Origin: Acidobacteriota bacterium
GTDB taxonomy: Bacteria > Acidobacteriota > Vicinamibacteria > Vicinamibacterales > JAKQTR01
Length of the DNA stretch: 64,000 nucleotides
Assembly (NCBI GenBank): GCA_026393755.1
Contig: JAPKZO010000024.1
Location: 715-64,714, forward strand
Direction of reading: 5' to 3'
Shown here: positions 1-7,100 of the stretch, in pieces
How the letters are laid out: each line of letters opens with the position of its first letter
Position numbering within the stretch: the stretch's first letter is position 1
The notes under the pieces: model-generated
The model's input: the letters and a program-made list of their open reading frames with translations, nothing else
Database searches by the model: none
What the model was told of the DNA's origin: nothing
Translations under genes and position numbers: made by a program

Positions 1-629
1 AAGCGGGCTGGCAGCGACGCTACTTGGGCGTCGTGCTGGGCTCCCTTCAGGGAGCGATCCCGCTGCTGATCGGGCTTCTCGCCCTGCGTCTGGGCGTGTT
101 CGAGCGGCACGCGGTCGGTTGGCGACTCCTCATCGCCGTCACTCTCATTGGCGTGCCATGGTGGGTGTTCGGTCAGTTTCGTCTCGACCAGAAACTCTGG
201 CCAGCCGCATGGGTGATCCCTTCAGTGCGTGTCGCGGCGGGAATCAAGAGTGGGTTTGGACTCGCTTACCGCTGGCAGCTGGGACTCCATGCGATCTATA
301 TCCTGGCTATCACGCTGCTCGTCGACAGGTCGCAAACGTGGGAGCGCAGGCTCACCGCGGTCTTCGGCGCGGCTGGCCGGATGGCGCTCACGAACTACGT
401 GATTCAGTTCGCCGTGATAGGCATCGTGTTCGGCAACTACGCAATCGACGCAAAGACAATCACCCCTCAACTCGGACTGGCTGGCGCGGGAACCCTATTT
501 GGCGCACTCATAGTGTTCAGCCGGTGGTGGCTGGCGCGATTCCGCTTCGGGCCCGCTGAGTGGTTGCTTCGGTCACTGACGTATGCGAGGTTTCAGCCCT
601 TTCGTCGGCCTGAGGCAGTGGAAGTGTGA
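1..629 (+). CDS. DUF418 domain membrane protein (5' end outside window)
   Basis: The reading frame is open to the left edge of the window, so this is the C-terminal part (about 208 residues) of a longer protein. It is an integral inner-membrane protein: four or five hydrophobic stretches are visible, and it ends with the pattern seen at the C terminus of DUF418 proteins (GRMALTNYV, then RFGPAEWLLRSLTY). DUF418 proteins are polytopic and often described as possible transport proteins, but their substrate is not established. A TTG at 24 could be mistaken for a start; the preceding codons read on without a stop, so it is not one. Stop is at 627-629. Confidence 0.85.
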   Translation, partial: AGWQRRYLGVVLGSLQGAIPLLIGLLALRLGVFERHAVGWRLLIAVTLIGVPWWVFGQFRLDQKLWPAAWVIPSVRVAAGIKSGFGLAYRWQLGLHAIYILAITLLVDRSQTWERRLTAVFGAAGRMALTNYVIQFAVIGIVFGNYAIDAKTITPQLGLAGAGTLFGALIVFSRWWLARFRFGPAEWLLRSLTYARFQPFRRPEAVEV

Positions 630-1127
630 ACCAAGCGAACACAGCAGTGTGGCAAGTGTCGGTCGTCTGATGCCCCGTACCGGGACGAGTGGAGCCCTCG
701 TTTTCGAGGTGCACCGTTACGCTACCTGAAGATGGAGCCGACGAACCGGTAGTCTAGTGCGATCCTGTCGCAGCGGCGCACCGCTCGCTCGTAGTTGCTC
801 AGCCCACCACCCTATCGGCAGCGTACCGAAATCCAGTGATTGCTGAGACAACCCAGCCTCCGAGGTCGCTACCGCGGATAGCGCCGAACTTACGGCGAAA
901 CCAGATGGCTATCCTCGAGGAGTTTCCGGTACGGGGAAGAACCCGGTCGACGACCGTCAGCCCGATGACGGCTCTTAGAGGCAGGATCTCGCGATCTCCA
1001 GGTCAAGAAGCCGGAGCTCGCGATCACCGATACAAGAGGCCGGAGGGCGCGATCGCAAGTTCAACAGGCCGGAACGCAGTCGATCGATCCTGTCTCACGA
1101 CTCCCGTCGAAGAGGCGCGAAGACGCG
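630..1127. other. gene-free stretch
   Basis: About 500 bases without a convincing gene. A 102-codon open frame (836-1144, plus) has no family resemblance, no ribosome binding site and an arginine-rich composition typical of chance frames in GC-rich DNA, so it is not annotated. The only structure seen is the degenerate tandem repeat at 988-1074. Confidence 0.6.
988..1074 (+). repeat. three degenerate 29-bp tandem repeats
   Basis: Three head-to-tail units of exactly 29 bases (988-1016, 1017-1045, 1046-1074) share a core of GCGATC near the start, CAA near the middle and GGCCGGA near the end. Units 1 and 2 agree at 23 of 29 positions, units 2 and 3 at 20 of 29. No unique spacers separate the units, so it is not a CRISPR array. 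Function unknown. Confidence 0.6.
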
Positions 1128-2021
1128 TCAGGGCCGCACGATAAGGCCGATCCAGCCTTCCTCGCTGGCCTGCCATTCGATCCTCGCGCGACTGGCAAAC
1201 GCCTCCAGAACTCCCGTGGCTTCTTCGACGGTGATGCCGCTCAGAATCGCCGCGCCACCCGGCCGGCAGAGTGTCAGCACGTCGTCGGCCGACGAGGCCA
1301 GCATCGCGCCCGTCAGGTTGGCCAGCACGATGTCGGCCTGGGGCAGGCGCTCAGCTCTGAAATCGGCCTGCCGGAAGGTAAGCGTCGTGGGATCGCCGTT
1401 CAATGCCGCATTGGTGCGCGCCGAATCCAGCGCGTCGGGATCGACATCGACCGCCAGCACGGATGACGCTCCTAGCAGCGCCGACGCGATCGCGAGCACA
1501 CCGGATCCCGTGCCGATATCCAGCACCGCCCGCCCGTGCGGGCTCACTCGCTGGAGGGCCTGGAGGCACAGCCGTGTGGTCGAGTGATGCCCACTGCCGA
1601 ATCCCATGCCCGGTTCGATGACGATGGTCAAGGCATCCGGCGTCGGCGCGACAGCCGCGGGGTCCCACGGCGGAGCCACGACAACCCCGCCTACTCGGAT
1701 GGCGTGTATCGCCGCCTGACTTCGACGAGCCCAGTCTTCGTCTGGCACGTCGACTTCCTCGATCGCCAGACCCGCGTCAATCAGATCGCCGAGAGCGCCG
1801 ACGGCCTGGTCCCGCGCAACGGTGTCTCGGAAACAGACCCGCCAGACGTCTGCGGACGGTTCTTCAATGGCGACGACATCAAGGCCGTCGAGGCAGGCCG
1901 AAACACGGTCCTGCAGCGATACGGCCGGTTCGGAGGTCTCGCCGACAACGTTCACGCCCGGCCGGTCGCAACCAGGTTGGTCATTCGGAAAGGTCAGCGT
2001 CAGTGCCGGCCAGGTTCGCAT
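1128..2021 (-). CDS. prmA: ribosomal protein L11 methyltransferase
   Basis: SAM-dependent methyltransferase that trimethylates ribosomal protein L11 in the cytoplasm. The 297-residue length is normal for PrmA. The N-terminal half is the L11-recognition region; the family signature EPGMGFGSGHHSTT lies near residues 136-149, SAM motif I (DIGTGSGVLA) near 168-177, the acidic end of strand 2 (VDVDPDA) near 191-197 and the catalytic-loop ANLTG near 235. Its ATG overlaps the dnaJ stop as TGATG, so translation is likely coupled to dnaJ. It is the last gene of the hrcA-grpE-dnaJ-prmA run, an order known from other bacteria. The first 25 residues, rich in polar residues, are longer than in some homologues; a slightly later start cannot be excluded. 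Confidence 0.93.
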   Translation of the reverse strand: MRTWPALTLTFPNDQPGCDRPGVNVVGETSEPAVSLQDRVSACLDGLDVVAIEEPSADVWRVCFRDTVARDQAVGALGDLIDAGLAIEEVDVPDEDWARRSQAAIHAIRVGGVVVAPPWDPAAVAPTPDALTIVIEPGMGFGSGHHSTTRLCLQALQRVSPHGRAVLDIGTGSGVLAIASALLGASSVLAVDVDPDALDSARTNAALNGDPTTLTFRQADFRAERLPQADIVLANLTGAMLASSADDVLTLCRPGGAAILSGITVEEATGVLEAFASRARIEWQASEEGWIGLIVRP

Positions 2022-3166
2022 CAGCTGAACAGATCCTTGACGCGACCGAACACGCCGCGGTCCTCGGATTCCTGGCCCGGCTTCCGGACTTCGACCTTGT
2101 CAGGCGGCAGCACTTTGGCGAGATGCTGGATGGCGGCCTTCTGTTCCTTGGTGAGCTTCTTGGGGGTCTTCGCCTGGACGAGCACATGGAGATCGCCGCG
2201 ACCCCGCCCGCTGACGTTCGGCACGCCCTTGCCTCGGATGCGGAAGACCGTACCGGCGTCAGTGCCGTCCGGGATCCGGAGCGACTCCTCGCTATCCACG
2301 GTCGGGACGGTGATCTCTCCCCCGAGAGCCAGCGTCGAGAAGTTGACGGCCACCTCGCAGTAGAGGTCGTCGCCCTCACGCTTGAAGAACTCGTGCTCCT
2401 GGACCTGGACGACGACGTAGAGATCGCCTGCGGGCCCGCCCATGGCCCCGGCCTCTCCCTCGCTGTACAGGCGGAGGCGCTGGCCGCTCGAAATCCCGGC
2501 CGGGATCTTGACGGTGAGCTTGCGATCTCGGGTGAGTTGTCCCGTGCCTCGACACGCGGCGCACGGGTTCGCGATGACCGACCCCGATCCATTGCATGAC
2601 CCGCACGTGCGGGAGACGACGAAGAAGCCCTGCTGGTAGCGAAGTTGTCCCCGGCCCTGGCATTGTGGACAGCGCGTCGGCGCACTGCCGGCTGCGGCGC
2701 CCGTCCCCCGGCATGTGTCGCACTGTTCGAGCCGGGGAATCTGGATCGCGGTCTCGACGCCGCGGGCGGCCTCTTCGAAACTGATTTCGAGATCGTAGCG
2801 CAGGTCTGATCCGCGCTGTGGCCCGCCCCGGCGGCGGCCTCCTCCAAACATGTCGCCAAGCCCGAAGATGTCACCGAGTCCGCCGAAGATGTCTTCGAAG
2901 CCCTGGAACACGGACGGGTCGAATCCGCCACCGGTGGAGTTTCCGACGCCCGCGTGGCCGAACCGATCGTAGGAGGCTCGCTTGTCGCGATCGGCAATCA
3001 CCGCGTACGCTTCGGCAGCTTCCTTGAATTTCTCCTCGGCGGACTTGTCGCCCGGATTGCGATCGGGATGGTACTGCAGTGCCAGCTTGCGGTACGCGCT
3101 CTTAATTTCCTGTTCGGATGCCGTCCGCGCGAGACCGAGCACTTCGTAGTAATCTCGCCTGCTCAC
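2021..3166 (-). CDS. dnaJ: chaperone DnaJ (Hsp40)
   Basis: Co-chaperone that stimulates DnaK ATPase and binds unfolded protein. Domains in order: J domain at residues 4-68 with HPD at 33-35; a Gly/Phe-rich linker at about 75-115; the zinc domain at about 149-208 with all four CxxCxGxG repeats intact ([32 protein letters not shown]); then the C-terminal beta-domains. 381 residues is the usual length for type I DnaJ. The start is GTG at 3166, overlapping the grpE stop as GTGA, so it is translationally coupled to grpE. The usual dnaK between grpE and dnaJ is absent and must be elsewhere in the genome. Confidence 0.96.
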   Translation of the reverse strand: MSRRDYYEVLGLARTASEQEIKSAYRKLALQYHPDRNPGDKSAEEKFKEAAEAYAVIADRDKRASYDRFGHAGVGNSTGGGFDPSVFQGFEDIFGGLGDIFGLGDMFGGGRRRGGPQRGSDLRYDLEISFEEAARGVETAIQIPRLEQCDTCRGTGAAAGSAPTRCPQCQGRGQLRYQQGFFVVSRTCGSCNGSGSVIANPCAACRGTGQLTRDRKLTVKIPAGISSGQRLRLYSEGEAGAMGGPAGDLYVVVQVQEHEFFKREGDDLYCEVAVNFSTLALGGEITVPTVDSEESLRIPDGTDAGTVFRIRGKGVPNVSGRGRGDLHVLVQAKTPKKLTKEQKAAIQHLAKVLPPDKVEVRKPGQESEDRGVFGRVKDLFS

Positions 3167-3723
3167 GCCCGGGCCACCTTGACCGTCGCCGGCCGGAGCA
3201 GGCGATCGCCGGCCATGTAGCCGCGTCTGAACTGCTCGATCACTTCCCCATCGCGCCGGTCGGGTGCTTCTTCAGAGACGACGGCTTGATGCAGGTGTGG
3301 GTCGAAATCCTGGCCGAGCGCGTCGAACGGCGTCACGCCGCGCCGCCTCAACAGTTCCACCATCTGTCGATAGATGAGCTCGACGCCCTGGCGGTACGCC
3401 TCGGCCTGTTCGCCGGCGGCCTCGGCCTTCAGCGCGCGCTCGAGGTCATCGATAATCGGCAACATCTCCAGAAACACGTCGGTCACGGTCCGGTCTGCCT
3501 GTTCGCGGCGCTCGCGGTCGACTCTCCGGCGGTAGTTGTCGAACTCGGCCGACGTGCGCAGCAGGCGGTCGTAATACTGGTCGCGCTCCTGCTCGAGCGC
3601 CTGTTCCCGGGTCGGAGTCTCGGTGTCCGAGACCGCGTCCCGGTCGGGCCTCCCCGTCGGAACAACCGGCGCGTCGTCGTCGGCCGCGCCGACCTGATCG
3701 GGTTCATTCATCTCTTCTGTCAT
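3163..3723 (-). CDS. grpE: nucleotide exchange factor GrpE
   Basis: Nucleotide exchange factor for DnaK, a cytoplasmic homodimer. The 186-residue protein has an acidic, proline-containing N terminus (residues 1-40), then the long dimerising helix with the recognisable [14 protein letters not shown] segment near residue 54, and ends with the beta-domain pattern ([22 protein letters not shown] then [13 protein letters not shown]). ATG at 3723 lies 17 bases after the hrcA stop. It overlaps dnaJ by four bases. Co-transcription with hrcA implies heat-shock control by HrcA, though no canonical CIRCE element was found. Confidence 0.95.
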   Translation of the reverse strand: MTEEMNEPDQVGAADDDAPVVPTGRPDRDAVSDTETPTREQALEQERDQYYDRLLRTSAEFDNYRRRVDRERREQADRTVTDVFLEMLPIIDDLERALKAEAAGEQAEAYRQGVELIYRQMVELLRRRGVTPFDALGQDFDPHLHQAVVSEEAPDRRDGEVIEQFRRGYMAGDRLLRPATVKVARA

Positions 3724-3740
3724 GGTTCAAAATGCTCGAA

Positions 3741-4829
3741 CTAGGTATCTCTCGGGGTCTTCTGGCCTGACGGTTCGGTGAGTACGCGGGAGACCGCCTG
3801 CGCCGCGCCGTCCACCATCGAGATGGCCCTGGCGTAGTGCATTCGCAGCGGACCGATCAGGCCGACCGACCCGGTGTCCCTGCCATCCGAATACGTCGAC
3901 GCGACCAGGCTGAACTGGCGGAGGGTCGGATCGGAATGCTCGGCCCCGATGATGACCGTGAGGCCAGGCGTGTCGATGTACTCGTTCAACAGCTGGACGA
4001 GGCGATGTTTCTCTTCGATCAGGCGGACCAGCACGCCCAGCGCCGCCAGCGTGATGCCGCTGGACGGGGCCGACACTTCGTCGACCAGGGCTGAGGTGCC
4101 GTCGACAAAGAGCGAGACCTGATGGCCCAGCCCTTCAAACGTCGAGCGCGCCAGTCGCAACGCCCGGGCCATCAAACGGTCGTAGAGGATGCGGTCGTGG
4201 GACATGCGTTCCAGCACCGCGTCACGGACTGCCGCCAGGGACATGCCGGAGAACTCGATGTTCAGATAGTTGGCCGCCTGCTCGAGTTCGCCCGCGGCCA
4301 CCTCGTCTTCGAGTTCGATGACCTTATGGCTGACCTGCGAATTGCGTGCGACAACGATGACGAGCACGCGGCCCGACCCGAGCGGCACGAACTCGATGCG
4401 CTGGAACTCCGCCGTACCGGCAGACGGCGTCGTCGCGAATGCGACATGACGCGAGGCCTGTGAGAGCATGTGCGGCACGGCCGAAATCACCGTGTCGAAG
4501 TCAGGCCGGCCGCCAATCCGCTCGAGCATCTGCGCCTCGACCGACGAGGTCGCACGCGAGACCCGCGGGCGGGTCAGCAGGCTGTTTACGTAGATCCGGT
4601 AGCCGGAATCGGTCGGCACGCGGCCGGCCGACGTGTGAGGCTGCCGGACATAGCCGAGCTTCTCCAGCCGTGCGAGGACGTTGCGAATCGTCGCTGACGA
4701 CAAACCGAAGCCGCCTCGGCGCACAAGTACCTGCGAGGCCACGGGTTCGCCCGAGTCGATGTGCTCCCGCACCAGCGTCGCGAGAATGCGGCGCGAACGC
4801 TCGTTGAGAGACAGCGGTTCTATGGCCAT
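3741..4829 (-). CDS. hrcA: heat-inducible transcription repressor HrcA
   Basis: Repressor of the class I heat-shock genes; it normally binds the CIRCE inverted repeat and is kept active by GroEL. The winged-helix region near residues 15-80 contains the typical SSATIRNVLARLEKLGY recognition segment followed by the wing (QPHTSAGRVPTDSGYR). The rest is the GAF-like and dimerisation region. I prefer ATG at 4829 (362 residues) because a GGA-rich site lies just upstream; a GTG at 4841 would add four residues. First gene of hrcA-grpE-dnaJ-prmA. A TATAAT at 4866-4871 lies upstream. Confidence 0.94.
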   Translation of the reverse strand: MAIEPLSLNERSRRILATLVREHIDSGEPVASQVLVRRGGFGLSSATIRNVLARLEKLGYVRQPHTSAGRVPTDSGYRIYVNSLLTRPRVSRATSSVEAQMLERIGGRPDFDTVISAVPHMLSQASRHVAFATTPSAGTAEFQRIEFVPLGSGRVLVIVVARNSQVSHKVIELEDEVAAGELEQAANYLNIEFSGMSLAAVRDAVLERMSHDRILYDRLMARALRLARSTFEGLGHQVSLFVDGTSALVDEVSAPSSGITLAALGVLVRLIEEKHRLVQLLNEYIDTPGLTVIIGAEHSDPTLRQFSLVASTYSDGRDTGSVGLIGPLRMHYARAISMVDGAAQAVSRVLTEPSGQKTPRDT

Positions 4830-4865
4830 GGTTTTCCGCACGCGGGCACGTCAGGCCCTGTTGCC

Positions 4866-4871
4866 ATTATA
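4866..4871 (-). promoter_or_regulatory. putative -10 box of hrcA
   Basis: A perfect TATAAT on the minus strand, 36 bases before the preferred hrcA ATG. The only TTGNNN candidate upstream (TTGCCG) is 20 bases away, which is too far for a standard sigma-70 promoter, so the -35 is weak or absent. No TTAGCACTC-N9-GAGTGCTAA CIRCE element is present around it. Confidence 0.45.
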
Positions 4872-4913
4872 CCAACGTCGGAAGAAGTAGACGGCAAGCA
4901 CCAGGAGTGCGAC

Positions 4914-6236
4914 TCAAATCCCGGCACGCAACGCGAGAGCTCTCGCCTCGGTCCTGGCCTCCGCCGCGATCTCGACGGGATCGAGGTGCGCAAGCGCGAA
5001 GTCGCTCACCAGCATCTGGCCATCTACGATCGTCGTGCTGACGTCGGTTCCGCGTGCCGCATAGACCAGCGTGGAATACGGATCGGGCCCTGGCGTGGTG
5101 TGCAATCGGCTCACGTCAACGACGATGAGATCGGCTCGCTTGCCGACCTCGATCGACCCGATGTCCGCCTGCAATCGCAGAGCCCGCGCGCCTTCGCGCG
5201 TGGCCATCCAGACGACGTCGCGGGCTGGCAACGCCCCTGGCCCGTTCCGCACCGCCTGGATGACTGCCGCGAGGCGCATCTCCTCGAACATGTCGAGGCG
5301 GTTGTTGCACGCGGCGCCGTCGGCGCCGAGCGACACACAGATGCCCCGCGCCCGCAGTTCTGGAATCGGGGCCAGGCCGCTCCCGAGCTTCAGATTCGAG
5401 CCGGGACAGTGGAGCACCTTGCAATCGTGTTCGGCCATCAGCGCCTGTTCGTGCGGGTCGACCCAGATGCAGTGCGCGAGGCAAAGCCGCGGCGACGTAA
5501 GGCCGATGTCCGCGAAGTACTCAAGGTTGCGGCGGCCCGTGAGCCGCTCGACGATACGTACTTCCTCTTGCTGCTCGGACGCGTGGGTATGGACCAGGAC
5601 ATCCGCACTCGCCGACAGCGACGCCACGGCTTCGAGCAGCGCTCGCGAGCAGGACACGGCGAAGCGGGGAGCGAAGGCCGCGGAGAGCCGCCCGTTGGCC
5701 GCGCCGGTCCATCGCCGCTGGATATCCAGGCTGTCGTCGATCGAGGCCTGCGTGTCTTCGAGCAGGCGCCGCGGCACCTGCGCGTCGGCGTCCATCATGC
5801 ACTTCCCGATCGTCGCTCGCAGGCCCGTCCCCGCGATCGCATCGAACACCACGTCGGTGTCATGGACGGTTTCCATCGTCAGCGCCGTTGTCGTGCCCGT
5901 CAACAGCAACTCGCAGGCAGCCAGTCGGGCCGAGGCCCGGAGCGACGCAGGCGTGTGGGCCGCCTCCATCGGCCACACCCGCAGGCGCAGCCAGTCGATC
6001 AGCGCGAGATCGTCGGCATATCCTCGGAACAGCGTCTGACACAGGTGCACGTGTGTCTGGATGAAACCTGGCAGCACCAGCGAGCCTGACGCGTCGACGG
6101 TGCGATCGTGCGGTCCTTCGATCCCTCCGCCAATGGCGGCGATCCGGCCATCGCGCACCGACACGTCGCCGATGAAGACGTCCATGGCGTCGTTCATCGT
6201 GAGGATCGTTCCGCCGCGAATCAGGATGCTCGACAC
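4914..6236 (-). CDS. amidohydrolase, nucleoside/SAH-deaminase-like
   Basis: A 440-residue cytoplasmic metal-dependent amidohydrolase of the family that includes S-adenosylhomocysteine/methylthioadenosine deaminase, 5'-deoxyadenosine deaminase, guanine deaminase and chlorohydrolases. Visible motifs: HxH metal pair (THVHL, residues 61-65), HTHASE near 217, AHC near 252 and the strand-8 motif GADGAACNN near 305. The short beta-sandwich domain is split between N and C termini. It starts with GTG three bases after the xdhC stop, so the two are almost certainly one operon; the pairing with XdhC favours a purine-related substrate, but the sequence does not fix the substrate. Confidence 0.85.
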   Translation of the reverse strand: MSSILIRGGTILTMNDAMDVFIGDVSVRDGRIAAIGGGIEGPHDRTVDASGSLVLPGFIQTHVHLCQTLFRGYADDLALIDWLRLRVWPMEAAHTPASLRASARLAACELLLTGTTTALTMETVHDTDVVFDAIAGTGLRATIGKCMMDADAQVPRRLLEDTQASIDDSLDIQRRWTGAANGRLSAAFAPRFAVSCSRALLEAVASLSASADVLVHTHASEQQEEVRIVERLTGRRNLEYFADIGLTSPRLCLAHCIWVDPHEQALMAEHDCKVLHCPGSNLKLGSGLAPIPELRARGICVSLGADGAACNNRLDMFEEMRLAAVIQAVRNGPGALPARDVVWMATREGARALRLQADIGSIEVGKRADLIVVDVSRLHTTPGPDPYSTLVYAARGTDVSTTIVDGQMLVSDFALAHLDPVEIAAEARTEARALALRAGI

Positions 6237-6239
6237 GAA

Positions 6240-7070
6240 CTATGCTCCGGTGCAGACCAGTTTCATGGACAAGGCCGAGGTCTCCGGCTGCTCGATCGCG
6301 CCTCGCCGGACAGCCACCAGTTCCGCGACGATGCTGACGGCAATCTCCTCGGGGGTGACGGCGCCGATTCGCAGGCCAATCGGCGCACGGACGGCGTCGA
6401 GCCACGCAGGGGCGACGCCAGACTGCGCCAGGGCTTCTCTGATGCGCGCCACCTTGACCCGGCTGCCAATCATCCCGACGTAGCGGAATGCGCGACCGGC
6501 CAGGGCCTGCATGGCGGTCAAATCGTGCTTATGGCCTCGCGTGACCACCACCACGTACGCCGACGGCGGCAGTTCGGTTCGCGCCAGCCAGTCCGGGATC
6601 GGCTCGACGGCGACCTCGACAGCGTCCGGAAACCGGGCAGGGCTCGCGAACTTGCCGCGATCGTCGACGACATGAACACGGAAGCCGACATCGTGGGCGA
6701 CGGCCGCGAGATGCTGGCTGATGTGTCCCGCGCCGATCAGGTAGACGTGCGGGGACGGGTCGAGCGGTTCGATGAAGACCTCCATCTGTCCTCCGCAGAT
6801 GAGCCCGTGTTCTTCGGCGACGTCATCGGTCAGATCGTAGCGGACGACCTGTGCTGTTCGCGTGCGGATGAGCTCGCGGGCCTTGCCGGCCGCGTCGTTC
6901 TCGTAGCATCCGCCGCCGATGGTTCCGACGGTGCGTCCGTCTTCCCAGACGAGCATCTTTGCGCCAACGCGCTGGGGCGTGGATCCGCGAGTCGCGACGA
7001 TGGTGACCAGCGCCGCCGCCTCGCCGAGTTCGAGGGCGCGGACGACGGCGGAAAAGACCGCTTCCTGCAC
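6240..7070 (-). CDS. xdhC: XdhC/CoxI family protein
   Basis: XdhC-type proteins bind molybdenum cofactor and help sulfurate and insert it into xanthine dehydrogenase-family enzymes. The 276-residue protein shows both expected domains: the N-terminal XdhC_CoxI part with GSTPQRVGAKM (near residue 30), GGGCYE (near 52) and ICGGQMEVFIEP (near 92), then a Rossmann fold starting YLIGAGHISQHLA (near 110) with MIGSRVK further on. Starts with GTG at 7070, six bases downstream of a TATAAT, so its transcript may be leaderless. No molybdenum hydroxylase subunits occur in the window, so its client enzyme is unknown here. Confidence 0.9.
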   Translation of the reverse strand: MQEAVFSAVVRALELGEAAALVTIVATRGSTPQRVGAKMLVWEDGRTVGTIGGGCYENDAAGKARELIRTRTAQVVRYDLTDDVAEEHGLICGGQMEVFIEPLDPSPHVYLIGAGHISQHLAAVAHDVGFRVHVVDDRGKFASPARFPDAVEVAVEPIPDWLARTELPPSAYVVVVTRGHKHDLTAMQALAGRAFRYVGMIGSRVKVARIREALAQSGVAPAWLDAVRAPIGLRIGAVTPEEIAVSIVAELVAVRRGAIEQPETSALSMKLVCTGA

Positions 7071-7076
7071 GCCGCG

Positions 7077-7082
7077 ATTATA
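7077..7082 (-). promoter_or_regulatory. putative -10 box of xdhC (leaderless)
   Basis: A perfect TATAAT on the minus strand ends six bases before the xdhC GTG. Transcription would therefore begin at or next to the start codon. No clear -35 hexamer is visible. Confidence 0.45.
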
Positions 7083-7100
7083 CAGGGGAGTCGGGATGTT

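Noticed and set aside
988-1074. Possible CRISPR array
   Set aside because: The units are contiguous with no unique spacers and no cas genes are in the window.
836-1144. 102-codon frame upstream of prmA's end
   Set aside because: No ribosome site, Arg-rich composition, and it runs through the degenerate tandem repeat.
4884-4915. CIRCE-like half site GAGTGC upstream of hrcA
   Set aside because: Only one half site matches; the partner at the right distance matches few positions, so it is not a CIRCE element.
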